Positions 1 through 5,510 of a stretch of 9,098 bases of DNA are shown piece after piece. A model generated the notes under the pieces. The model was not told where the DNA came from and did not search any database. It saw only the letters and a program-made list of their open reading frames with translations. Position 1 is the stretch's first letter. Each line of letters opens with the position of its first letter. A program made the translations under genes and the position numbers. Origin of the DNA: Chloroflexi bacterium RBG_16_57_11 (GTDB lineage: Bacteria > Chloroflexota > Anaerolineae > Anaerolineales > UBA4823); assembly GCA_001795165.1 (NCBI GenBank), contig MGNS01000090.1, forward strand, positions 1 to 9,098, in the 5' to 3' direction.

Positions 1-1322
1 TGGACGACGAGGTCAGTGGAATCTTACAGGAAGCATACAACATGTTCTTCTCTGAGAACGGGTTGAACCCGATGGCCTTTCCCAGCCTGCGCAAATTCGA
101 GACCGAAGTCGTCGCCATGACAGCCAGCTTGCTGGGCGGCGATGAGCAGGTGACTGGCGCGATGACCTCCGGAGGCACCGACAGCATCCTGATGGCGGTA
201 TTGGCGGCGCGTGAATGGGGCCGGCTACACCGGCCGCACGTGACCGAGCCGGAGATGGTGCTGCCTGCCAGCGCCCACCCGGCTTTCGATAAAGCCGCGC
301 ATTACTTCGGGGTCAAGGCTGTAAAAATCCCGGTTGGGCCGGACTTGCGCGCCGATTTGGAGGCGATGCGTCAGGCGATCACCAGCCGGACAATCCTGAT
401 GGTCGGCTCGGCGCCCGCCTATCCTCACGGCGTAGTCGATCCAATCGAGCCTCTGGCGGCTGCGGCGCAATCTGTAGGCATCCTGTTTCACACCGATGCC
501 TGTGTGGGTGGTTTTGTCCTGCCCTTCGTGCGCCGGCTGGGCTATCCTGTGCCCGGCTTCGATTTCCGGGTACCCGGGGTGACCTCGATCTCCGCCGATT
601 TACACAAGTATGCTTATGCTGCCAAAGGCGCCTCGGTGATTTTATACCGTGAGCCTGAGTTGCGGCGCTGCCAGTTCTTCGCGACGGTTGATTGGGCTGG
701 CGGCATATACGCCTCTCCGGGTATGAGCGGCACCCGTCCGGGGGGAGCGATCGCTGCTGCCTGGGCTATCCTGAATTACATTGGTGAGGACGGCTATATG
801 CGCATTACAGATTCGGTGATGAAGACCACCCTCCAGATTCGCCAGGGGATCGAGGCGATTCCCGAGCTTAAGGTGTTAAGTAATCCAGAGATGAGCGTCA
901 TGGCAATTGCCTCCGACCGGCTAAACATTTACGAGGTCGCAGATGAGCTGGCCGAACGCGGCTGGCATATCGATCGCCAGCAGTTTCCACCCAGCCTGCA
1001 CCTGACAATCAATTATGCCCATACTGCCGTAGCGGATGAATTCCTGAAGGATCTGGCGCAGGCAGCGGCTCAGGCGCGCCGGCCTAGCCTGCGCAAAGCG
1101 CGTGATGCTGCCTTGCTGCGTATGGCGAACGCTGCGGTGAAGGCCCTGCCCGACCCTGTGATCAGTCGCTTGATGGAGCGCGCCGGGGGGATGCTGGGAG
1201 GTCCGAATGTCGGCTCCGGTCGCTCTGCGCCAATGTATGGCATGATTGGCACCCTTCCCAACCGGGGTGATGTCCACGAGCTGGTGTTGGATCTGCTCGA
1301 TCAGATGATGCGCGCACAATAA
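1..1322 (+). CDS. Sphingosine-1-phosphate lyase-like PLP-dependent enzyme (5' end missing)
   Basis: Group II PLP-dependent lyase/decarboxylase closely resembling sphingosine-1-phosphate lyases, which cleave phosphorylated sphingoid bases into a fatty aldehyde and phosphoethanolamine. The reading frame is open to the left edge (codons from position 3), so the start lies upstream and perhaps 80-90 N-terminal residues are missing. Numbering from the Met codon at 42, visible family motifs are LNPMAFPSLRKFE near the start, SGGTDSI (cofactor phosphate region), PHGVVDP, HTDACVGGF with the pyridine-N-binding Asp152, and SISADLHKYAYAAKG with the Schiff-base Lys189. These are followed by WAGGIYASPGMSGTRPGG and a C-terminal APMYG motif. 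Each has a direct counterpart in the human enzyme as I remember it. Human S1P lyase has a membrane anchor; whether this protein has one cannot be seen. A symporter gene follows 93 bases downstream on the same strand. The family assignment is secure. The true substrate (sphingoid phosphate or another amino compound) is inferred. Confidence 0.9.
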   Translation, partial: DDEVSGILQEAYNMFFSENGLNPMAFPSLRKFETEVVAMTASLLGGDEQVTGAMTSGGTDSILMAVLAAREWGRLHRPHVTEPEMVLPASAHPAFDKAAHYFGVKAVKIPVGPDLRADLEAMRQAITSRTILMVGSAPAYPHGVVDPIEPLAAAAQSVGILFHTDACVGGFVLPFVRRLGYPVPGFDFRVPGVTSISADLHKYAYAAKGASVILYREPELRRCQFFATVDWAGGIYASPGMSGTRPGGAIAAAWAILNYIGEDGYMRITDSVMKTTLQIRQGIEAIPELKVLSNPEMSVMAIASDRLNIYEVADELAERGWHIDRQQFPPSLHLTINYAHTAVADEFLKDLAQAAAQARRPSLRKARDAALLRMANAAVKALPDPVISRLMERAGGMLGGPNVGSGRSAPMYGMIGTLPNRGDVHELVLDLLDQMMRAQ

Positions 1323-1401
1323 CCTCTTCGGCAGGCAATATAGGCTGACGGGTGGAAAGGCTCGCTGCACGCTGGATATCGATCACTACATAAAGTCGCA
1401 A

Positions 1402-1409
1402 AGGTGAGG
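1402..1409 (+). promoter_or_regulatory. Ribosome-binding site of the symporter gene
   Basis: The purine-rich sequence AGGTGAGG ends six bases before the ATG at 1416. It supports that start over later Met codons. No convincing promoter is visible in the 93-base gap after the lyase gene, which fits co-transcription. Confidence 0.6.
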
Positions 1410-1415
1410 TAGATC

Positions 1416-2906
1416 ATGAGCACTGCCGCTTCGAAAGCCGAATCTCTCGCTATCCCTCCCGTTCCCCGGTTGTCGATGCTCACCAAGCTGGTGTATGGTT
1501 CAGGCGATTGGGGTATGGCCAGCTTTGGCACCCTGCGCCAGATCTTCTATGCCATCTTCTTGACTGATGTAGTCGGCTTGAATCCCGGGCTGGCTTCCTT
1601 CGCGGTCTTGATCGGAGTACTCTGGGATGCGATCAATGACCCACTGGTGGGTATGCTCAGTGACCGGGCGCACACGCGTTGGGGGCGGCGCAGGCCATTT
1701 TTGCTGTTTTTCTCCATTCCTTATGCCCTGGGTTTTCTTTTATTGTGGTGGGCGCCACCCTGGGAAAGCCACGTGGCTTTGATGGTCACAGTCTCGCTGG
1801 CATATATGATCAGTGATACCTTCCAGACCCTGCTGGTTGTTCCCTTCTTCGCCCTCACCCCGGAAATCACACCCGATTATGATGAGCGTACAACGCTAAC
1901 CGGCTATCGGATGTTCTTCAACCTGATGGCCTCCTTGACGACGGCAGTGGCGGCGCCGATGATCGTCGATGCAGCCTTGAAGGCAGGCTATACCCAGCAA
2001 CAGGGCTATCTGGTTGTTGCAGCGCTTTTCGGCGGCCTGGCCGCCGTGCCGTTCCTGCTCATCTTTTTGGTCGTTCGCGAGCGTTATGCCACCGATGCTT
2101 CCTTACTGAGTGCAGCGCCATTGCGTAAAGTGCTGGAGACCGCCAGGAGCAACATCCCTTTCCGTTTTGCCACGGCGATCTATATGTTAAACTGGATCAC
2201 CTTCGACCTGGTCGCTCTGATGTTACCTTTTTACCTGACCTATTGGATTGCCGGGGGTGATTTGCTGGCTTCGGTGAACCTTGCCGGGATCAATCTGCCC
2301 TTGGAGTCGGCGGTCTTGGGGCTGCTGCTGATCACTGCTGTTGCGGCCTTGCCGTTTTGGATGTGGCTGGCCCATCGAACCAGCAAACGCGATGCTTATA
2401 TTATCGGCATGTGCTTTTGGGCGGTGGTTCAAATGTTGCTTTTCATGGTGCAGCCGGGTCAGGTGAGCCTGGTGCTGTTCCTGTCTGTCCTGGCAGGCTT
2501 GAGCGTATCCACGGCGCATGTCTTGCCGGATGCTATTTTTCCAGATGTGATCGAATGGGATGAGCTGCGCACGCGCCGCCGGCAGGAAGGCATCTACTAC
2601 GGTGTAAAGAATTTCATCCGCAAGGTGACCGGGGCGGTGGCGATCTTCTTTGCCCTCCAGGTCTTAAACTGGTTTGGTTATCAGGCTCCCCCTGAAGGAG
2701 TGACACAGGTCAGCCAGTCGCCGGTCACGCTTTCAGCGATCCGCTGGCTCACCGGCCCCGTGGGCTCAGTCTTGCTGATCAGCTCGATTGCCGTGGCGTG
2801 GTATTACCCGCTGACCCGCGAGCGCCATGCCCGTATCCGTCGCCTCCTGGAAAAGCGGCGCATCCAGCCGACGTCGCAGGACGGCCAGATGCCTGGCAGG
2901 AAATAA
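1416..2906 (+). CDS. GPH/MFS_2-family cation symporter (MelB/MFSD2-like)
   Basis: Twelve-helix major facilitator of the glycoside-pentoside-hexuronide:cation symporter group (MFS_2), 496 residues, a normal length. The first helix carries GSGDWG with Asp31. The second helix carries WDAINDPLVG with Asp71 and Asp75, the position of the cation-binding aspartates in the melibiose carrier MelB. The basic loop RWGRRRPF (residues 89-95) and the PFFALTPEI segment are also family hallmarks. Many hydrophobic segments follow, and the C-terminus is short, basic and probably cytoplasmic. Family members carry sugars with Na+ or H+, but the same family includes animal MFSD2A (lysophosphatidylcholine) and MFSD2B (sphingosine-1-phosphate). 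Because the preceding gene is an S1P-lyase homologue, a lipid-like substrate deserves consideration; this is inference. The gene ends only nine bases from the convergent permease gene. Confidence 0.87.
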   Translation: MSTAASKAESLAIPPVPRLSMLTKLVYGSGDWGMASFGTLRQIFYAIFLTDVVGLNPGLASFAVLIGVLWDAINDPLVGMLSDRAHTRWGRRRPFLLFFSIPYALGFLLLWWAPPWESHVALMVTVSLAYMISDTFQTLLVVPFFALTPEITPDYDERTTLTGYRMFFNLMASLTTAVAAPMIVDAALKAGYTQQQGYLVVAALFGGLAAVPFLLIFLVVRERYATDASLLSAAPLRKVLETARSNIPFRFATAIYMLNWITFDLVALMLPFYLTYWIAGGDLLASVNLAGINLPLESAVLGLLLITAVAALPFWMWLAHRTSKRDAYIIGMCFWAVVQMLLFMVQPGQVSLVLFLSVLAGLSVSTAHVLPDAIFPDVIEWDELRTRRRQEGIYYGVKNFIRKVTGAVAIFFALQVLNWFGYQAPPEGVTQVSQSPVTLSAIRWLTGPVGSVLLISSIAVAWYYPLTRERHARIRRLLEKRRIQPTSQDGQMPGRK

Positions 2907-2915
2907 AAGAACGCA

Positions 2916-3629
2916 TCAGAAGAGCATCATCCGTACCCCCATCACCACCAGCAGAATCAACACCATTTTACGAAAGATGCGTGGGTTAATGTAGCGATCC
3001 AGACCGGTCCCCACCAGGATACCCAGCGCAATGGCTGGCAGGACAAGAATATATGTGCGCCACACCACCGTCGTCAGATTGCCGCTGATTCCATGACCGA
3101 GTATGGCGAGCGTATCGTTGACCAGGAAGAAACCTTGCAGGTTGCTCTTGAACTCTTGCGGGTTCCAACGGCGGCAGCTGCCATATATGATCGCTGGCGG
3201 CCCGCCTACACTGTATGCGCCGCTGAGCAAGCCGGCGCAAAAACCGAATAGAATCGCCCAGGCCGGGTGCTTCAACTCCGGCAATTTGAAATTCAACAAC
3301 GCGTATAGGGCATAGCCGGCCATAATTGCGCCAAGCACGGTCAGCAAGAGCTCTTCATTGAGGCCGCGCAGCGCCCATACTCCAATCGGGATGCCAATAA
3401 TGGACGCAAGGGTGAGCAGCCATACCGCCTTGAAATTAAACGCGCTGCGATAGCGCACCAGCAGGAACGCCTCCACTGTGCTGGTCACCAGGACGACCAG
3501 CGGCACCGCCGTCCGCACCCCCAGGATATCCGGTAAAAAGGCCATCGAAACCAGCCCGGACCCAAAGCCGGTCAGGCTTTGGGTGAAAATCGCCAGAAAT
3601 ACGATGACAAGCGTGAGGAGCTGGCTCAT
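2916..3629 (-). CDS. TauE/SafE-family membrane permease
   Basis: Small integral membrane protein (237 residues from the ATG at 3629) of the TauE/SafE family, whose characterised members export or import sulfite, sulfoacetate or related organosulfur anions. The two family half-motifs are present: TQSLTGFGSGL at residues 16-26 in the first helix and GAYSVGGPP at 137-145 in the second half. About seven or eight hydrophobic helices are spread over the whole length, and the protein ends in a hydrophobic helix. An in-frame TTG at 3641 would add four residues, but ATG at 3629 is preferred. It sits about 26 bases downstream of a perfect TATAAT on the minus strand. The substrate cannot be told from sequence and the neighbours give no sulfur-metabolism context. 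It overlaps neither neighbour. Confidence 0.82.
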   Translation of the reverse strand: MSQLLTLVIVFLAIFTQSLTGFGSGLVSMAFLPDILGVRTAVPLVVLVTSTVEAFLLVRYRSAFNFKAVWLLTLASIIGIPIGVWALRGLNEELLLTVLGAIMAGYALYALLNFKLPELKHPAWAILFGFCAGLLSGAYSVGGPPAIIYGSCRRWNPQEFKSNLQGFFLVNDTLAILGHGISGNLTTVVWRTYILVLPAIALGILVGTGLDRYINPRIFRKMVLILLVVMGVRMMLF

Positions 3630-3655
3630 CAAATGACCCAAATCAAGCGGAGTGG

Positions 3656-3661
3656 ATTATA
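3656..3661 (-). promoter_or_regulatory. Candidate -10 box for the TauE/SafE permease gene
   Basis: Read on the minus strand this is a perfect TATAAT about 26 bases before the permease ATG. No good -35 match is seen; TTAGCG at an 18-base spacing is the best available. Transcription would start near 3649, giving a leader of about 20 bases. Confidence 0.4.
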
Positions 3662-3722
3662 CTCGCAGTGTCTGAATCCCGCTAATCACCGCGGGTGAAC
3701 AGGCTGCCTGAGTGGAACAGCT

Positions 3723-3731
3723 TGCTATGAT
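3723..3731 (+). promoter_or_regulatory. Candidate extended -10 promoter for the hydrolase gene
   Basis: The sequence TGCTATGAT fits the extended -10 pattern TGnTATAAT with one mismatch, and so may not need a -35 box. It lies 57 bases before the hydrolase ATG at 3789. With the minus-strand TATAAT at 3656-3661 it would make this spacer a back-to-back promoter region. Confidence 0.38.
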
Positions 3732-3788
3732 TTGTGATGAAGCATAGTCGCACCCAAGGGTAGCCGGCCTGTTTTGCCATGGATTTAA

Positions 3789-4280
3789 ATGCCCGATTAT
3801 TTTGATCCTGCCCATTTGATTTTTCTGCATGGCCTAGAAGGCACCAGCCAGGGCACCAAAGCTACTCTGTTACGCAGCCTGTTCCCGGACATGCTCACAC
3901 CCGATTTTAGCGGCTCACTGGAAGAGCGCATGAGAACGCTTAAGCCGATTTTGGGGGATCGGGAGGTGTGGACGATCGTAGGCTCGAGCTTTGGTGGGTT
4001 GATGGCCGCACTGTTCACCTGCCAGCGCCCCGACCAGGTGCGCAAGCTGGTCTTGTTAGCCCCCGCGTTGATCTTGCCACAGTTTGCCAGTTCCGTTCCC
4101 ACCCCGGTAAATGTCCCCACCATCATCTACCATGGCCGGCAGGACCAGATCATACCGCTGGAGCCAACCCGCCAGCTGGCATACCAGGTATTCCGTAACC
4201 TGACCTTCCACGAAGTGGATGACGAGCATGGTCTGTCAAGGACTATCTTTGAAATTGATTGGACGGCGTTGTTAGCCTGA
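3789..4280 (+). CDS. Small YqiA-like alpha/beta-fold hydrolase
   Basis: Compact alpha/beta hydrolase of 163 residues, the short size typical of YqiA/UPF0227-type esterases. The oxyanion strand reads HLIFLHGLEG (residues 9-18). The nucleophile elbow GSSFGG places Ser67 in the GxSxG motif. The acid is Asp119 in HGRQDQIIP and the base is His147 in DDEHGL, so the triad is complete. No signal peptide is present, so it is probably a cytoplasmic esterase or thioesterase; the substrate is unknown. A stop codon (3786-3788) directly precedes the ATG, so the frame cannot start earlier. No Shine-Dalgarno sequence is seen, so translation may be weak or use another signal. It is divergent from the permease gene, and no terminator is visible before the next gene. 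Confidence 0.8.
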   Translation: MPDYFDPAHLIFLHGLEGTSQGTKATLLRSLFPDMLTPDFSGSLEERMRTLKPILGDREVWTIVGSSFGGLMAALFTCQRPDQVRKLVLLAPALILPQFASSVPTPVNVPTIIYHGRQDQIIPLEPTRQLAYQVFRNLTFHEVDDEHGLSRTIFEIDWTALLA

Positions 4281-4294
4281 TTGAGATCAGCCCA

Positions 4295-4316
4295 ATTACG
4301 GTGACATTATTACGGT
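4295..4316 (+). repeat. Direct repeat ATTACGGT x2, possible operator
   Basis: Two identical 8-base copies start 14 bases apart (4295-4302 and 4309-4316), about 145 bases before the secreted-protein ATG. The spacing is somewhat more than one helical turn. Regulatory function is only a possibility; short repeats can occur by chance in AT-rich DNA. Confidence 0.3.
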
Positions 4317-4446
4317 ATTCCCCCCGGCCTATACGTAGTGGTACTTATATCCTATAGTGTTGTGGGAATTTTTTCGGATAAAAATTGTAAATTTGTTGTA
4401 AAATATGGATAGATTTAATGCCAGAAACAATCGAGTCATTTCGCAA

Positions 4447-4456
4447 AAGGAGGTGA
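4447..4456 (+). promoter_or_regulatory. Near-perfect Shine-Dalgarno sequence
   Basis: AAGGAGGTGA matches the anti-Shine-Dalgarno complement almost completely. Its AGGAGG core ends six bases before the ATG at 4460. It is by far the strongest ribosome-binding site in the window and fixes the start of the secreted protein. Confidence 0.85.
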
Positions 4457-4459
4457 AAA

Positions 4460-5215
4460 ATGCGAAAATTAGTTCTAGCCCTAACCATTTCCCTTGTTCT
4501 CAGCCTAGCTTTCGGAGGCGTTCTGGTTTATGCCGCCAACCAGGCTGAGCCCGGAAACCCACTCTACACATTCGATGAAGGGCTGGATGCGGCTGTAGCC
4601 TTCCTGCAAGACGCAGTTAATACCGGTGATTTGCAAACGGAGGACATACCCGCGGTGGACGATCCACTCCAAACTCCGGATGACGAAGGGGATGATACCT
4701 TGGATGACGACCCCCTGGACGATGGTGACGACCTCGATGATGGTGATGACCTCGATGGTTCCGGAGAGGTCAAGGATAGCGCCTATTGCCCGTGCGATCC
4801 GGCGAACCCCCATCCAGCCGGCGAGAAAATGGCTTACAAATATATCGAGTTTCTCGGCGAGGGCGATTTTGAAACCAAATACACCGAGATCATGACCTTG
4901 TTCTGTGAGGGTGGTTTCGGCTTTGGCGAGATCGATTTGGGTTATCGGATTGCAGCAGCAGCCGGTGTTGATGCAGCCGATGTATTTGCCCTCCGCGACA
5001 CTCTGGGTTGGGGTAATATTCTCAAAGAATACGGCCTTACCAAGCCCCCGCAAGACCCAAAGCCCGGTCTCGGTAATGGCAATGCCGGCAGTAATGGCAA
5101 TGCTTTTGGCCTTAACCAGGGTCAGGGCAATGGAAACGCAGGCGGCAACGGTAACGCCTATGGCAAGACTAAGAATGCGAACAAGGGCAACAGAGGCGGT
5201 AAGGGTAAGCCTTAG
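4460..5215 (+). CDS. Secreted protein with Asp-rich segment and Gly/Asn repeats, function unknown
   Basis: A 251-residue exported protein. Residues 1-25 form a classical signal peptide: a basic MRK start, a long hydrophobic core and a V-Y-A cleavage site before Ala26. Next comes a short segment with PGNPLY, as in many secreted Chloroflexota proteins. Residues 67-99 hold 18 aspartates, including two copies of DDGDDL, reminiscent of acidic calcium-binding loops. Residues 110-192 form a compact domain with a CPC pair (Cys110, Cys112), Cys149 in FCEGGFGFGEI, and LGWGNILKEYGL. I recall similar unnamed domains in Anaerolineae proteins. The tail has two copies of GNGNAGxNGNAxG (205-217 and 223-235) and ends in a Lys/Arg-rich stretch. 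A very strong ribosome-binding site suggests high expression. Cation binding or cell-surface/matrix attachment is a guess from composition. No enzyme motif is seen. Confidence 0.85.
   Translation: MRKLVLALTISLVLSLAFGGVLVYAANQAEPGNPLYTFDEGLDAAVAFLQDAVNTGDLQTEDIPAVDDPLQTPDDEGDDTLDDDPLDDGDDLDDGDDLDGSGEVKDSAYCPCDPANPHPAGEKMAYKYIEFLGEGDFETKYTEIMTLFCEGGFGFGEIDLGYRIAAAAGVDAADVFALRDTLGWGNILKEYGLTKPPQDPKPGLGNGNAGSNGNAFGLNQGQGNGNAGGNGNAYGKTKNANKGNRGGKGKP
4718..4759 (+). repeat. 18-base tandem repeat encoding DDGDDL
   Basis: Two 18-base copies (4718-4735 and 4736-4753) plus a partial third encode the acidic DDGDDL units of the secreted protein. The copies differ at a few third-codon positions, so the duplication is not very recent. 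Confidence 0.75.
5072..5164 (+). repeat. Imperfect repeat encoding GNGNAGxNGNAxG
   Basis: Two 39-base units (5072-5110 and 5126-5164), separated by 15 bases, encode the Gly/Asn-rich modules near the secreted protein's C-terminus. Within each unit the NGNA motif occurs twice, so the whole may have grown from a smaller GNGNA block. Confidence 0.7.
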
Positions 5216-5235
5216 CCGTTCATTTTGATCGTGAA

Positions 5236-5262
5236 AAAGCGGGCGATCCATTCGCCCGCTTT
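5236..5262. terminator. Rho-independent terminator between converging units
   Basis: A perfect 11-base stem (5236-5246 with 5252-5262) closes a 5-base loop; the arm sequence is AAAGCGGGCGA. On the minus strand the stem runs into five T residues, making a good terminator for the operon that ends at 5267. On the plus strand it is followed by GCATTTAATTATT, less ideal but still able to stop transcription of the secreted-protein gene, which ends 20 bases upstream. Confidence 0.85.
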
Positions 5263-5266
5263 GCAT

Positions 5267-5500
5267 TTAATTATTCGGCCAGAGGACAAACTGGCCGGCA
5301 GTATAACGAGCGCGTTCGTGATGGTTCCAGACGGTAACGCCTCCACTACCCATCACTTCTCGCTGGTCTCGATCGACTTCCTGCCCGGCGGCGGTGGGCA
5401 GGCATACCACGCTCGGGGCGGCATCGAGCCGAGCGATCAGCTGGCGATCGACCGGCTCCATCGTAGGTAAATATTCACCACTACCAACCAGTGCTAACAT
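5267..5500 (-). pseudogene. Internally deleted peptidase S51 (cyanophycinase/dipeptidase E-like) remnant
   Basis: A 77-residue reading frame starting 10 bases after the lipoprotein stop codon. Residues 1-41 match the N-terminus of S51-type peptidases: LALVGSGEYLP, MEPVDRQLIARL and VVCLPTAAGQE. Full-length members have well over 200 residues, with the nucleophile Ser in a GxSAG-type motif and a catalytic His further on; all of this is absent. The last 36 residues (VDRDQREVMGSGGVTVW onward) instead resemble the extreme C-terminus of the same family, where VxxD and VMGxGxVxV follow each other. The simplest reading is an in-frame loss of roughly 150-200 central residues. The junction coding for AAGQE overlaps a small inverted repeat (5380-5386/5396-5402). 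It should have no peptidase activity. The N-terminal match is firm; the C-terminal match is from memory. A functional microprotein is less likely. Confidence 0.6.
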
Positions 5501-5510
5501 CGCAGATGCT

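Larger units (their letters stand above)
4281..4459 (+). promoter_or_regulatory. AT-rich leader and promoter region of the secreted-protein gene
   Basis: This 179-base spacer is much richer in A and T than its surroundings, especially from 4360 to 4440, as expected for a promoter. TAAAAT at 4399-4404 is the best -10 candidate, but no matching -35 box stands out, so the exact start is uncertain. Two copies of ATTACGGT (4295-4302 and 4309-4316) and two of CCTATA (4328-4333 and 4351-4356) lie upstream and could be regulator sites. No riboswitch or strong terminator was recognised. Confidence 0.35.

Noticed and set aside
42..1322. The lyase starting at the ATG at 42
   Set aside because: Codons from position 3 encode DDEVSGILQEAYN, which matches the conserved segment before this Met in S1P lyases, so the true start is outside the window.
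921..1370. A 149-codon minus-strand open frame opposite the lyase gene
   Set aside because: The plus-strand lyase is strongly conserved through this region. The antisense product is low in recognisable features and runs across the lyase stop codon.
3779..3805. An upstream ATG out of frame with the hydrolase (short leader peptide)
   Set aside because: It gives only eight residues, has no ribosome-binding site and shows no regulatory signature such as a codon run or attenuator hairpin.
4277..4290. CTGAT/ATCAG inverted repeat at the hydrolase stop codon, considered as a terminator
   Set aside because: The stem is only five base pairs with little GC and no T-run follows it.
4505..5266. A 253-codon open frame on the minus strand covering nearly all of the secreted-protein gene
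   Set aside because: It is antisense to a gene with a clear signal peptide and strong ribosome-binding site. Its translation has no recognisable domain, and it arises because the repetitive Asp/Gly/Asn codons of the real gene give few stops in that antisense frame.
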